Counted from the first letter of the stretch, positions 41,932 to 52,982 are shown. The stretch: DNA of 64,000 nt from Burkholderia gladioli (GCF_000959725.1 NZ_CP009322.1:186001-250000), one strand, 5' to 3'. Notes: a model not told the origin generated them from the letters alone. Program-made: numbers and translations.

Positions 41932-44900
41932 GTGAATAAAATATATAAAACCGTTTGGAATGCGGCGCTGTCGTCATGGGTGGCGGTGTCGGAAGTCGAT
42001 GTGTTCAAGGGAGGCGGATGTCGCGCCGCGCTTTCGCCGGTCAATTCGCCGCGAGAAATCCGGCTCGGCCTGAGCAAGATGGCCGTGGCGGTACTCCTTT
42101 GTTACGGAGGTATCGAATCCTCCTGGTCGGGGTCGATCGTGAATTGCGCAGAGAAGGGCAAATACGCCTATGGGTCCTGGGGGGAGACGAGCGAATCTCT
42201 CGTGTGGACTCGCAACCAACGTCAAACGATGCCGTTAGGAATGAAATGCGGCGGAAGTGGCTTCTATCTCGGGGAGGACAAAGGGGGGACGGATGCGCCA
42301 AAGGAGGGCAACGGTCCCGCATTTATAGCGATAGGGCAGATGGAGTCGAATAAGGAAGACGAGAATAACAAAGATGTGTTGGGGAAAGGCAAGGTAGCGA
42401 TTTATGGCCCGACGGGCGTCGGTTTGGCCAGCAAGGGAGGCATCACGCTGAGTGGCCGCGGCATCGTGCTGTCGAGCGCCACCGAAGGCATGGTGCTGGT
42501 GGGAGGGGGCGGCATCGCGCTGTCGAGCGGGACCAAAAGTATCTCGCTGGTGGGAGGGGGCGGCATCACGCTGTCTGGCGGTAACAAAGGCATCTCGGTG
42601 AATAAAGAGCGGATCACCAATCTTGCCGATGGGACGGAAGATCAGGATGCGGTCACCAAGTCGCAATTGCGGAAAGCCATCGATGGCGAGACCACGTCGT
42701 CGTTGAGCAGCCTGAACACTATCAACAGCAACGTCAGATCGCTGTCTTCGTCCGTCTCCAGTGGGTTGTTGACGACGGACAGCCACGTCACCTCGTTGTC
42801 GAGCGGGCTGAGCAGTATCAACAGCAACGTCGGTTCGCTGTCGTCAGGCTTGAGCACGACCAGCAGCAGTGTCACGTCGTTGTCGTCGGGCCTGAGCACG
42901 ACCAGCAGCAACGTCACGTCGCTGTCGTCAGGCTTGAGCACGACCAGCAGCAGCGTCGCATCGTTGTCGTCGGGCTTGAGCACGACCAGCAGCAACGTCA
43001 CGTCGCTGTCGTCAGGTTTGAGCACGACCAGCAGCAGTGTCGCATCGTTGTCGTCGGGCCTGAGCACGACCAGCAGCAACGTCACGTCGCTGTCGTCGGG
43101 TTTGAGCACGACCAGCAGCAACGTCACGTCGCTGTCGTCGGGCCTGAGCACGACCAGCAGCAACGTCACGTCGTTGTCGTCGGGCTTGAGCACGACCAGC
43201 AGCAACGTCACGTCGTTGTCGTCGGGCTTGAGCACGACCAGCAGCAACGTCACGTCGTTGTCGTCGGGCTTGAGCACGACCAGCAGCAACGTCACGTCGT
43301 TGTCGTCGGGCTTGAGCACGACCAGCAGCAGCGTCACGTCGTTGTCGTCGGGCTTGAGCACCACCAACAGCACCGTCACGTCGTTGTCGTCGGGCCTGAG
43401 CACCACCAGCAGCACCGTCACCTCGTTGTCGTCGGGCCTGAGCACCACCAACAGCACCGTCACCTCGCTCTCGTCGGGCCTGAGCACCACCAACAGCCAC
43501 GTCACCTCGCTGTCCTCCGGCTTGTCCTCGACCACCAGCAACATCGGCTCGTTGTCCACCGGCCTTGCGCAGACCAACAGCAGCGTCGCTTCGCTATCCA
43601 CGTCCACCTCGTCGAGCGTCGGTTCGCTGTCGACCTCGATCAGCTCGATCGCCAGTTCCTCCGGCAGGATCGGCAGCGGCGTGGCCTCGGCATTGGGCGG
43701 TGGCGCGACCTACGACCCGGCCACCGGCACCTTCACGGCACCGACCTACACGACCCACAAGGCCGACGGCACCACCGCGAAGGTCGACAACGTCGGCGAT
43801 GCGCTCGACAGCATCAATTCGAACGGCATCAAATACTTCCACACGAACGCGAAGGGCAAGGATTCGATCGCGAGCGGCGTCGACAGCATCGCGATCGGCC
43901 CGAGCGCCACGGCGAACGCGGACAACTCGGTTGCCATCGGCAAAGGCGCGATTGCCTCGGCCGCGATGCCGGTAAGTTCCGCGACGATCGGTGGAAGCAC
44001 CTTCGGTAACTTCGCCGGCAGCAAGCCGATCGGCACGGTGAACATCGGCGCGCCCGGTTTCGAGCGGCAACTGACGGGTCTCGCAGCCGGCCGGATCTCG
44101 GCAGGCAGCACCGACGCCGTGAACGGCAGCCAGCTGTTCCAGACCAATGCGGCGGTCGCCTCGCTGTCGAGCAGCCTGAGCACTACGGCGGGCACGCTTT
44201 CGAACTCGGTCGCCTCGCTGTCCACCTCCACCGCGGCATCGCTGAGCAAGCTCTCCTCGTCCATTTCTTCCCCGATCCTGCAGGGCTCGCTGTCGACGGG
44301 CGTGTCGTCGTCCAACGGCTCGGTATCCTCGCCGCCCACCTCGGTCGGTTCACTGTCCACCGGCCAGTCGAATTCGGGCACCACGCTGGCCTCGCTGTCC
44401 ACCGGCACCTCGCCCAACCCCGGTTCGCAGCCCCCCGGCACCTCGGCCACCACCGGCTCGCTGTCCACCAGCGTCGGCGCCACCAGCGTTCAGACGGCCT
44501 CGCTTTCGACTTCGGCGCCCGACAACACCCTGCGCTTGCCTACCGCGGGCGGCTACGCGGGCGACATGTCGGCGCCGGGCGCCAAGGCGCCCTCGGTCAC
44601 GACCGGCTCGAACTCGGTGGCGCTCGGCCAGGGCTCGACCGACGGCGGCCGCTCGAACGTGGTGTCGGTCGGCAGCGCGGCCCAGCAACGGCAGATCACC
44701 CATGTCGCGCCCGGCACGGAAGGCACGGACGCCGTCAACCTCAACCAGTTGAATGCGGTGTCGACTTCCATGTCGCAAGCGCTGGCCGGCCAGCAAAACC
44801 AGCTCGACGGTCTGGGCACGCAAGTTCGGCGCACGGCCGACATGGCACGCCGGGGCATCGCCGCGGTCGGGGCGATGGCCTCGATCCCGCAACTCGACGC

Positions 44901-45069
44901 GAACTCGAATTTCGGCATGGGGCTGGGTACCGCCAGCTTCGCCGGGCAGAAGGCGATCGCGGTGAACATGCAGGCGCGCATTTCGGACAATTTGAAGGCG
45001 GCGGTGAATGGCGGTTTCAGTGGCGGCCAGGCCGTGGTGGGCGCGGGGATGTTGTACCAGTGGAAGTAG
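41932..45069 (+). CDS. Trimeric autotransporter adhesin (YadA/Hia type)
   Basis: A 1045-residue surface protein. It starts at a GTG with GAAAGG upstream; MNKIYKTVWNAALSSWVAVS is the ESPR extended signal. A Gly/Ser head follows, then a neck at residue 228 (ITNLADGTEDQDAVTKSQL). A trimeric stalk of 14-residue repeats runs from 302 to 525, a YadA head (SIAIGPSATANADNSVAIG) from about 644 to 705, more necks near 717 (ISAGSTDAVNGSQL) and 921, and a C-terminal anchor (RRGIAAVGAMASIPQ to VVGAGMLYQWK). It mediates adhesion to host cells or surfaces. Repeat number may vary between strains. Confidence 0.95.
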   Translation: MNKIYKTVWNAALSSWVAVSEVDVFKGGGCRAALSPVNSPREIRLGLSKMAVAVLLCYGGIESSWSGSIVNCAEKGKYAYGSWGETSESLVWTRNQRQTMPLGMKCGGSGFYLGEDKGGTDAPKEGNGPAFIAIGQMESNKEDENNKDVLGKGKVAIYGPTGVGLASKGGITLSGRGIVLSSATEGMVLVGGGGIALSSGTKSISLVGGGGITLSGGNKGISVNKERITNLADGTEDQDAVTKSQLRKAIDGETTSSLSSLNTINSNVRSLSSSVSSGLLTTDSHVTSLSSGLSSINSNVGSLSSGLSTTSSSVTSLSSGLSTTSSNVTSLSSGLSTTSSSVASLSSGLSTTSSNVTSLSSGLSTTSSSVASLSSGLSTTSSNVTSLSSGLSTTSSNVTSLSSGLSTTSSNVTSLSSGLSTTSSNVTSLSSGLSTTSSNVTSLSSGLSTTSSNVTSLSSGLSTTSSSVTSLSSGLSTTNSTVTSLSSGLSTTSSTVTSLSSGLSTTNSTVTSLSSGLSTTNSHVTSLSSGLSSTTSNIGSLSTGLAQTNSSVASLSTSTSSSVGSLSTSISSIASSSGRIGSGVASALGGGATYDPATGTFTAPTYTTHKADGTTAKVDNVGDALDSINSNGIKYFHTNAKGKDSIASGVDSIAIGPSATANADNSVAIGKGAIASAAMPVSSATIGGSTFGNFAGSKPIGTVNIGAPGFERQLTGLAAGRISAGSTDAVNGSQLFQTNAAVASLSSSLSTTAGTLSNSVASLSTSTAASLSKLSSSISSPILQGSLSTGVSSSNGSVSSPPTSVGSLSTGQSNSGTTLASLSTGTSPNPGSQPPGTSATTGSLSTSVGATSVQTASLSTSAPDNTLRLPTAGGYAGDMSAPGAKAPSVTTGSNSVALGQGSTDGGRSNVVSVGSAAQQRQITHVAPGTEGTDAVNLNQLNAVSTSMSQALAGQQNQLDGLGTQVRRTADMARRGIAAVGAMASIPQLDANSNFGMGLGTASFAGQKAIAVNMQARISDNLKAAVNGGFSGGQAVVGAGMLYQWK
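42835..43506 (+). repeat. Sixteen 42-bp tandem repeats in the adhesin stalk
   Basis: Each unit encodes SLSSGLSTTSSNVT or a close variant (SSSVA, NSTVT, NSHVT). Units 9, 10 and 11 (43171-43296) are identical in DNA and unit 12 differs by one base. The 14 residues are two heptads with Val, Leu and Leu at core positions, as expected for a trimeric coiled coil. Degenerate units flank both ends. Confidence 0.95.
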
Positions 45070-45183
45070 CTCGCCGCCGGGAGACGCGCTTGCCAGCGCA
45101 GCGCGAACCTGGCCGCGCGATAATGCGCGGGCGGCGCGCAGCGGCACGCCGCGCGACGGCGGCACCCACGGGGGATCTCTCGC

Positions 45184-45660
45184 ATGGCTAAGCACGAACA
45201 TACCTATCGCATATCGGTCGAGTGGACCGGCAACCGCGGCACCGGCACCTCGGCCTATCGTGACTATGGACGCGATCACCTGATCCGCGCGGACGGCAAG
45301 CCCGACGTGCCGGGCTCGTCCGATCCCGCCTTTCTCGGCGACGCGAAGCGCTGGAACCCCGAGGACCTGCTGGTGGCCTCGCTGTCGGCCTGCCACAAGC
45401 TCTGGTACCTGCACCTGTGCGCCGAGGCCGGTATTGCCGTGCAGGCCTATGTCGACGAGGCCGTCGGCACCATGATCGACAGTCGCGAGGGCGGCAGCTT
45501 CACCCAGGTGGTGCTGCGTCCGCGCGTGACGATCCGCGCCGGCGACGATGCCGAGCGCGCGGCTGCGCTGCATCACGATGCGCATCGTGCCTGCTACATC
45601 GCCAATTCGATGAATTTCCCGGTGACTTGCGAGCCCGTGATCGAGCACGCACCGGGCTGA
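45184..45660 (+). CDS. OsmC family peroxiredoxin-like protein
   Basis: A 158-residue protein with the OsmC cysteine pair, C70 in LVASLSACHKLWYLHLC and C137 in HDAHRACYIANSMNFPV. The family reduces organic hydroperoxides in the cytoplasm. The N-terminal EHTYRISVEWTGNRGTGTSA and the RWNPEDLL segment are typical. It is the first gene after the adhesin, with a 114-bp gap and its own start. Confidence 0.9.
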   Translation: MAKHEHTYRISVEWTGNRGTGTSAYRDYGRDHLIRADGKPDVPGSSDPAFLGDAKRWNPEDLLVASLSACHKLWYLHLCAEAGIAVQAYVDEAVGTMIDSREGGSFTQVVLRPRVTIRAGDDAERAAALHHDAHRACYIANSMNFPVTCEPVIEHAPG

Positions 45661-45734
45661 TCACAGGTTTCGGATAACGAAGGAATCCGGCGTGCCGCCT
45701 CGCCGGATGAGACCCGGAGCGGTTGCGCAAGGGA

Positions 45735-45765
45735 AGAAACGCACGCGCCCTGAACAGGCGCGTGC
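45735..45765 (-). terminator. Probable terminator of the lactonase gene
   Basis: GCACGCGCC and GGCGCGTGC (45741-45749 and 45757-45765) form a 9-bp stem with a seven-base loop. On the minus strand it is followed by GTTTCTT. It lies between the convergent OsmC and lactonase genes. Confidence 0.55.
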
Positions 45766-45784
45766 CGGATGAAGCGGCCTTCGA

Positions 45785-46855
45785 TCAGGCGCCGTGCAGC
45801 GGCAGGATCTCGATCCAGTTGGCGCCCTTGCCGCATTCGATGCGGGTGGCGGGCGTCAGCGCACCGGTGGCCGCATCGACACGATACAGCGAGATGGACG
45901 TCGACAGCTCGCCGCTGGCCGCCAGCAAGGAACCATCGGGCGAGAGGCGGATGCCGCGCGGCTGCGGCTCGGTCTCGATGCAGCTCGCGTAATGCAGCTT
46001 GCGGTTCTCGTCGACGCGGAACGTGATCAAGCGGTTCGCGGTGCGCTCGGTGGCGAACACGAAGCGGCCGTCCGGCGAGACCTGCAGGTCGGCGGCCCAG
46101 ATCACGGGCGAGGTCGGCGCGGGCGGGCGCGGCGCGCCGTGCGCCAGGTGCGCGATGCTCGGCGCGAGATCCGATTCCACCGGCTCGCCGAGTTCGCCCG
46201 TCACCGGATCGCGCGGAATCGCCAGCACGGTGCCGTGGAATTCGCCGATCACATAAAGCGTCGCGCCGTCCGGCGCGAGGCGCAGATGGCGCGGCCCGAA
46301 GCCGGCCGGCGTGGCCAGCTCGCCGCGCGCGATCAGCGCGGCTTCCTCGCCGGCGCGCGCGATGCCGTAGAACAGGACGCGGTCGGAGCCGAGCGAGGCC
46401 GCGTAGACATAGCGGTCGTCGTCGGAAACGATGATCGAGTGCGCGTTCTGGATCCGGTCGATGAACTGCAGCGGCGCGCCGTCGCCGCTCTCGACACGTT
46501 TCGCATCCCACACGAACAGCCGGCTGCCGCCGTAGGAGGCGCCGAACAGCAGGCGTCCCGCGCGATCGACCGACAGATAGGCGAGGCTCGCGTCGATCGG
46601 CGTCGAGAAGCGCTGCGTGAGCGTGCCGTCGGCGCCGATGTCGTAGCCGACGATGGTCGGCTGCGTGCCGCGCGTCGCGACATAGAGCCGGCGGCCGTCG
46701 TGCGTCGGCGCTTGCGGCATCACCACGCTGCCGGCCGGCGTGCGCGCGATCGGCGCGAGGCGCGCTTGCGCGGCATCCAGGTGATAGACGGAGAGATCGC
46801 CGTCCTCGGCGTTCGAGACGGTGACGAGGTGGGTGGGGGACAGCGCTGTGCTCAT
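45785..46855 (-). CDS. Lactonase family beta-propeller protein (YbhE/Pgl-like)
   Basis: A 356-residue seven-bladed propeller: HLVTVSNAEDGDLSVYHLDA, APTHDGRRLYVATRG, LSVDRAGRLLFGASYGGSRL, AHSIIVSDDDRYVYAASLGS, GPRHLRLAPDGATLYVIGEF, ADLQVSPDGRFVFATERTAN, QPRGIRLSPDGSLLAASGE. E. coli YbhE acts as a 6-phosphogluconolactonase; here the closest use could be that or another lactone. No signal peptide. Monocistronic. Confidence 0.85.
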   Translation of the reverse strand: MSTALSPTHLVTVSNAEDGDLSVYHLDAAQARLAPIARTPAGSVVMPQAPTHDGRRLYVATRGTQPTIVGYDIGADGTLTQRFSTPIDASLAYLSVDRAGRLLFGASYGGSRLFVWDAKRVESGDGAPLQFIDRIQNAHSIIVSDDDRYVYAASLGSDRVLFYGIARAGEEAALIARGELATPAGFGPRHLRLAPDGATLYVIGEFHGTVLAIPRDPVTGELGEPVESDLAPSIAHLAHGAPRPPAPTSPVIWAADLQVSPDGRFVFATERTANRLITFRVDENRKLHYASCIETEPQPRGIRLSPDGSLLAASGELSTSISLYRVDAATGALTPATRIECGKGANWIEILPLHGA

Positions 46856-47136
46856 CGGGATCGCGGAAGGAGTCGTGAATGGGACGTGACGGACGACGCT
46901 CGCTTGGGCGGGGGCATCGTCCCGTAAGTGTTACGTCATCATATGACATCGCGAAAGGCTGGCGCAATCGCCGAGGCCGACAACTCAGCGTAAACGCGGA
47001 GATTGTCCCGGTGTGTCGGGGAAAGACGGGGCGAGCGGGGGGCGTTTGGCCCTTGGTTGTACGACAACATGGGCTCGATTGAGCGAAGAAGGCGCCGCGG
47101 TGCCGAAACCGCGCCCGCCTTCCGGCTTGCCCGCCC

Positions 47137-48585
47137 TCAATCCATCGCGACCGGCTTGCCCTCGTAGCGCGCCGCGTCGCTGCCGTCGTCGGCGGCGGTC
47201 AGTTCCTCCAGCGCGAGCCCGCGCGTCTCGATGCCGAGCCAGGCCACCGCCAGCGCCGCCACCACGAAGGACAGCGCGCCGAGCGTGAACACGCCGCCCT
47301 GGCCGAACAGCGGCAGCACCACGCCCACCGCATACGGCCCGATCAGCGAGCCGACGCGGCCGATCGCCGAGGCGAAGCCCGAACCGGTTGCGCGCGCACC
47401 GGTGCCGTAGAGTTCGGGCGTGTAGGTATAGAGCGCGGCCCACATGCCGAACAGGAAGAACTGCATCACCAGCCCGGTGCCGATCAGCAGCGCGACGCTC
47501 TGGCCGTGCAGGGCCGTCTGGCCATAGACGTAGGCCATCACGCCGCCGCCCACCAGCGAGGCGATGGTGGTCGGCTTGCGGCCCCAGCGCTCGATCAGCC
47601 AGGCCGCGCAGAGGAAGCCCGGCACGCCGCCCAGCGAGATCAGCACGGTGTAGAGCACCGACTGCGTGACGGCGTAGCCGGCTTGCTGCAGCAGCGCGCC
47701 GAGCCAGGAAGTCAGGCCGTAGAAACCGAGCAGGGCGAAGAACCACAGCAGCCAGACCATGGTGGTGCGGCGTCGGTAAGGGCCGCTCCAGATCTCGCGG
47801 AACGCGCCGCGGCCGCGCGCGGCAGGTGGCTCGGCCAGCCGCGACGGTGCCGGCAGCCGGCTCAGCCCGGTCGAGCGCATTACCTTGGCCTCGATGCCGT
47901 CGAGGATCCGGTCGGCCTCCGCGACGCGGCCATGATGCTCGAGCCAGCGCGGCGATTCGGGCACCAGGCGGCGCACCACCAGCACGAACACGGCGGGGAT
48001 CGCGAGCAGCGCGAACACCATGCGCCAGCCCAGCGCCGGCAGCACGAAGTACGACACCACGCCGGCGCAGATGAAGCCGAGCGGCCAGAAGCCGTCCATC
48101 AACGCGATCAGGCGGCCGCGCTTGGCGGCCGGCACAAATTCGGAGAGCAGCGTCTGCGCGACCGGGAATTCCATGCCCATGCCGATGCCGAGCAGCACGC
48201 GCCAGGCGATCAGCGCCTCGACGCTCTGCGCGGTCGAGCACAGCCAGGAGGCCGCGCCCCACAGCACCATGCTCCACTGGAACACCGGGCGGCGCCCGAA
48301 GCGGTCGGCCAGCAGCCCGGCCACGGCCGCGCCCAGCACCATGCCGAAGAAGCTCGCGCTGGCCACCAGGCCGGCGGCCGCGGTGCTCAGGCCGAACTCC
48401 TTGCGGATCGAGCCGAGCACGAAGGTCATGGTGCCGAGGTCGACCGAGTCGAAGAAGAACGCGATCGCGACGATCACGAAGATCAGCTTGTGATAACCGG
48501 AGAACGGCAGGCGTTCGAGGCGGGCGGCGGCGCTGGCGCGCGCGGCGCAAGGAGCGGGAGGGGCGGAAGGGGCGGCGGCGGGCAT
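47137..48585 (-). CDS. MFS transporter, sugar porter/aromatic acid type
   Basis: A 482-residue, twelve-helix transporter. Motifs include IAFFFDSVDLGTMTF in TM1, LADRFGRRPVF in loop 2-3, RVLLGIGMGMEFPVAQTLLS in TM4 and VPESPRWLEHHG before the central loop. The TM1 and PESPRWL patterns fit the sugar-porter/AAHS/NaiP groups. A 30-residue Ala-rich N-terminal tail precedes TM1. Substrate unknown; no catabolic gene is adjacent. Confidence 0.88.
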   Translation of the reverse strand: MPAAAPSAPPAPCAARASAAARLERLPFSGYHKLIFVIVAIAFFFDSVDLGTMTFVLGSIRKEFGLSTAAAGLVASASFFGMVLGAAVAGLLADRFGRRPVFQWSMVLWGAASWLCSTAQSVEALIAWRVLLGIGMGMEFPVAQTLLSEFVPAAKRGRLIALMDGFWPLGFICAGVVSYFVLPALGWRMVFALLAIPAVFVLVVRRLVPESPRWLEHHGRVAEADRILDGIEAKVMRSTGLSRLPAPSRLAEPPAARGRGAFREIWSGPYRRRTTMVWLLWFFALLGFYGLTSWLGALLQQAGYAVTQSVLYTVLISLGGVPGFLCAAWLIERWGRKPTTIASLVGGGVMAYVYGQTALHGQSVALLIGTGLVMQFFLFGMWAALYTYTPELYGTGARATGSGFASAIGRVGSLIGPYAVGVVLPLFGQGGVFTLGALSFVVAALAVAWLGIETRGLALEELTAADDGSDAARYEGKPVAMD

Positions 48586-48731
48586 GGCGTCCTCTGGCAG
48601 GGGCCGGCCTCGGAACGAGGCGGCGCCGTGTCAGTAGACGTGGCCATTAATCCCCGCCATAGAACGAATTCGGCATCGCACTGGAACAGGCGCGCCATGG
48701 CCGCGGCGCGCCTCGGTGTCGCGGGCGAGGC

Positions 48732-49496
48732 TTATTTCTTCAGGCGATAGCCGGTGCGGAAGATCCAGGCCACCACGAACAGCAGGGCCACCAGGAAGGC
48801 CAGCGTCATCGCCAGGCTGATGCCCACGTGCACGTCGGCCAGCCCGAAGAAGGCCCAGCGGAAGCCGCTCACCAGGTAGACGATCGGGTTGAACAGCGTG
48901 ACCACGCGCCAGAACGGCGGCAGCATGTCGACCGAGTAGAAGCTGCCGCCGAGGAAGGTCAGCGGCGTGACGATCAGCAGCGGCACCAGCGAGAGCTTCT
49001 CGAAGCTGTCGGCCCAGATGCCGATCACGAAGCCGAACAGGCTGAAGGTGATCGAGGTCAGCACCAGGAACAGCACCATCCAGGCCGGATGCAGGATGTG
49101 CATCGGCACGAACAGGCTGGCGGTGATCAGGATGATCACGCCCAGGATCACCGACTTGGTGGCGGCCGCGCCCACGTAGGCGGCCACGATCTCCCAGTAG
49201 GACACCGGCGCCGACAGCACCTCGTAGATGGTGCCGGTGAAACGCGGGAAGTAGATGCCGAACGAGGCGTTCGAGATGCTCTGCGAGAGCAGCGACAGCA
49301 TCACCAGGCCCGGCACGATGAAGGAGCCGTAGCTGATGCCGTTCACGGCGCTGATGCGCGAGCCGATCGCCGAGCCGAACACCACGAAGTAGAGCGAGGT
49401 GGAGATCACCGGCGCGATGATGCTCTGGGTCAGGGTGCGGGCGGTGCGGGCCATTTCCGCGCGGTAGATCGCGCGAATCGCATGGAAGTTGGTCAT
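48732..49496 (-). CDS. ABC-2 type exporter permease
   Basis: A 254-residue protein with six membrane segments ([60 protein letters not shown]). The short amphipathic N-terminus [20 protein letters not shown] is typical of ABC-2/NodJ-like permeases. It pairs with the ATPase gene 20 bp upstream. Probable export of a lipid, drug or glycan; substrate unknown. Confidence 0.92.
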   Translation of the reverse strand: MTNFHAIRAIYRAEMARTARTLTQSIIAPVISTSLYFVVFGSAIGSRISAVNGISYGSFIVPGLVMLSLLSQSISNASFGIYFPRFTGTIYEVLSAPVSYWEIVAAYVGAAATKSVILGVIILITASLFVPMHILHPAWMVLFLVLTSITFSLFGFVIGIWADSFEKLSLVPLLIVTPLTFLGGSFYSVDMLPPFWRVVTLFNPIVYLVSGFRWAFFGLADVHVGISLAMTLAFLVALLFVVAWIFRTGYRLKK

Positions 49497-49515
49497 TCGT
49501 TGTCCTGTCGGGCGG

Positions 49516-50472
<957 letters not shown>

Positions 50473-50739
50473 GGTCGAATCGGGGCGGTGCGGCGGCCGG
50501 CGCGCGCGGGGGAGCCGCGCGGGCACCGGAGCCGCCGGTGTCGGGAACGCTATGGTACCAATCGCGCTATGGATATGCGCGAGACAGGATAGCGAGGTGA
50601 GGGGGAAGCGTTCGATTCGGGCAGGGTAGCGCGAATCGATGACGGGAAGTGCGGGTTGGGGAAAACAATCCCCGTCGATGCGGGGAATTTGTTTGTCAGT
50701 GGCGGCGAATGCGATTCGAAACGATGCGCCGGCGCAGCT

Positions 50740-51675
50740 TCAGCGCGCGCCCTCGTGCCGGCTGCGGACGATCATCAGGATGCCGGCCCCGGCCACCGCG
50801 GCGCCGAACAGCATGCGCCAGCTCAGCGGTTCGCGGAACATCGCCCAGGCCCACACCAGGGTGACGGCGGGGCTCAGGAACAGCACGCTCGACACGCGCG
50901 CGGACGAGGAGCGCTTCAGGCACAGCCAGTAAAGGCCGTAGCCGCCGAGCGTGGAGAGGATCGCGGTCCACGCCATGCCGGCCGCGAAGCCCCAGGTGGG
51001 CACCGGCCTCAGGCTGCCTTGGGCGCCCTGCAGGAACAGGAAGAGGATGCCGGTCACCACGCAATGCAGCCACAGGGCGGCGATCGGGTTCAGATGGCCG
51101 GCCCCGGTGGAAAGCCGCTTGCGCCAGACCGCGGCGCCCGCCAGGCACAGCATGCCGGCGATCGGCAGGCCCAGCGCCCAGATGGGCGCGGCGCCGAGCC
51201 GGAAGGCGTCGCGGCTGGCCAGGAGCACGCCGACCACGCCCAGCACCAGCCCGGTCCAGACCCCGGCCGGGCTGCGTTCCCTGAAGACCAGGGTGGAGAT
51301 CAGCACCGTGCCGACCGGCAACAGATCGGCGATCAAGGCCGAGAGGCCGGCCGACACGCCGAACTCGATGCCCTTGGCCACGCCGGCCAGATAGCCCCCC
51401 ATCGCCATTGCGCCGATCGCGGCCTCGCGCAACAAGGTGGCGCGCGACGCCGAGCGTATCTCGCGCGCCACGAACGGCCAGAGGCCGATCGACAGCACGA
51501 CGCAGCGCCAGAACACCATCAGGTAGATCGGCGCGTAATCGGCGGCGAAGCGCAGGCCGACGAAGCCGGAGCTCCAGGCCAGCACCATCAGGCATTCGAG
51601 TATCGGCAGCGGGATCTGGCGCGCTTCGAGGCTCGCGGCGCCAGGGGCGAGGCAGGATGGCTCGGCTTTGTTCAT
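50740..51675 (-). CDS. DMT family transporter (EamA domains)
   Basis: A 311-residue, ten-helix protein with two EamA repeats (LECLMVLAWSSGFVGLRFAA, ADLLPVGTVLISTLVFRERS, TLGGYGLYWLCLKRSSSARV, LSPAVTLVWAWAMFREPLS). It is probably an exporter of an amino acid or metabolite across the inner membrane. It is divergent from a LysR gene across 76 bp, the usual layout for a LysR-controlled exporter. Substrate unknown. Confidence 0.9.
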   Translation of the reverse strand: MNKAEPSCLAPGAASLEARQIPLPILECLMVLAWSSGFVGLRFAADYAPIYLMVFWRCVVLSIGLWPFVAREIRSASRATLLREAAIGAMAMGGYLAGVAKGIEFGVSAGLSALIADLLPVGTVLISTLVFRERSPAGVWTGLVLGVVGVLLASRDAFRLGAAPIWALGLPIAGMLCLAGAAVWRKRLSTGAGHLNPIAALWLHCVVTGILFLFLQGAQGSLRPVPTWGFAAGMAWTAILSTLGGYGLYWLCLKRSSSARVSSVLFLSPAVTLVWAWAMFREPLSWRMLFGAAVAGAGILMIVRSRHEGAR

Positions 51676-51751
51676 GCACCCAGCCTAAGTGCCCGACGTC
51701 GATTAGAAAATCAAAATATACTAGCCGAGTCGTTCAATAAACTTGAACCAT

Positions 51752-52615
51752 ATGGACACCATTCTCGACATCGAGCTGCTGCGTACCTTTCATGCCGTGG
51801 CGCGCCTGGGCAAGTTCCGCGCGGCAGCGGAGCTGGTGCACAAGAGCCCGGCGGCGGTCAGCATCCATATCCAGCGGCTGGAGGCCGTGGCGGGCGGCAG
51901 GCTGCTGGAGCGGGACAACCAGAGCGTCACGCTGACGGCGCTGGGCAAGCGCCTGCTGGCCAGCACCGGCGAGTTGCTCAGCGCGCATGACCGCGTGCTC
52001 CAGGAGATTCGCGGGAAGTCGGTGGCGGCGCGCATCGTGCTCGGGTTGCCCGATGAATACGCGGCGCACGTGATCCGGGACCTGCTGCCCGGGTTCTCGG
52101 CGAGCTGGCCGAACGTGGTGATCGAGATCCGCACCGGGCCGAGTTTCGAGCTGCGGGAGCTGGTGGCGCGAGGCAAGCTCGACCTGGCCTTGGTGGTGCA
52201 GCCGATGCAGGCGCATCGGCGCGCGGATCTCCTGACGGTAACCACGCCGGTCTGGGCTTGCAGCCGCGCCTTCGTGCTCGATGCGGATCAGCCGCTGCCC
52301 TTGGCGCTGTATGCCGAGCCTTGTCCGTATCGCCTTGCCATGACGAGCGCGCTCAAGCAGACCGGCGCGGCCTGGCGCGTGATCATCGAAAGCGCGTCGA
52401 GCCAGGCCATCAATGCCTGCGTGGAGGCGGGGCTGGGGGTGACCCTGGTGGATCGGGCGCGTGTCACGTCGCGCATGCGCGTGCTCGATGGACTGCCGCC
52501 GATCGACGAGCACGAGATCATCCTGATCCGGAATCCGGAAGGTGACGAGAAGGAAGCGATTGAATTATTGGTCGCGACGTTTCGGGAACAGTTTCGTTTG
52601 CATGCTCCCGATTGA
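51752..52615 (+). CDS. LysR family transcriptional regulator
   Basis: A 287-residue protein starting MDTILDIELLRTFHAVARLG; a TTG three codons earlier is less likely. The DNA-binding domain includes KFRAAAELVHKSPAAVSIHI and QRLEAVAGGRLLERDNQSVT. The effector domain starts near residue 90 (AARIVLGLPDEYAAHVIRDL). It is divergent from the DMT exporter, which it probably controls. Effector unknown. Confidence 0.92.
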   Translation: MDTILDIELLRTFHAVARLGKFRAAAELVHKSPAAVSIHIQRLEAVAGGRLLERDNQSVTLTALGKRLLASTGELLSAHDRVLQEIRGKSVAARIVLGLPDEYAAHVIRDLLPGFSASWPNVVIEIRTGPSFELRELVARGKLDLALVVQPMQAHRRADLLTVTTPVWACSRAFVLDADQPLPLALYAEPCPYRLAMTSALKQTGAAWRVIIESASSQAINACVEAGLGVTLVDRARVTSRMRVLDGLPPIDEHEIILIRNPEGDEKEAIELLVATFREQFRLHAPD

Positions 52616-52982
52616 ACGGCACGTCGTCGTGCGTCACGAACATCCGAGGTGTAGAGAACCCGACCCGACGTACGGCTTCCTCGAGTTCCACTTCCCGCGG
52701 ATCGGTCTGAGGCGGCTTCAGGCTGGCTTCGATGCCCGCCAGGGCGAGTTCGCGGGAAACGCGCCGATGGATTCTCCACGCAACAAACGCAGGACGACAG
52801 CACGTTTGAACATGACAAAATTTTTCTGAAAAAAATGCCCGGGTAAACCCAGGCGAACAGTTCAAACCACGATCAGGGGCAATCGCCATGGATCAACTGG
52901 CATTCGAGGCCAATTGGATGATGCTCAAGTCGCTATTTTCCAGATGCCTGCTTGCCCGTCATCCGAATAATCCGGAAGCATC
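52616..52982. other. Gap with conflicting small open frames
   Basis: About 370 bases. A minus-strand frame between roughly 52600 and 52790 reads RELALAGIEASLKPPQTDPR and then VELEEAVRRVGFS, which looks protein-like, but it has no ribosome site near a plausible start. A second minus frame starts MFKRAVVLRLLRGESIGAF and ends after about 31 codons. Together they could be a broken gene. A minus-strand terminator lies at 52829-52854. Confidence 0.35.
52829..52854 (-). terminator. Terminator downstream of the lipase-like gene
   Basis: On the minus strand GCCTGGGTTTACCCGGGC, a compact hairpin, is followed by ATTTTTTTC. It lies 129 bp past the stop of the gene at 52983-53801. Confidence 0.6.

Noticed and set aside
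42835..43506. Regular repeats that could suggest a CRISPR array
   Set aside because: The units are directly adjacent without unique spacers and code for a coiled-coil stalk.
42642..43607. Long minus-strand open frame of LLVVLxPDDNDVT repeats, and another frame at 43012-43500
   Set aside because: They are mirror frames of the 42-bp adhesin repeats, which lack stops in several frames; no start signal and no sense outside the repeat.
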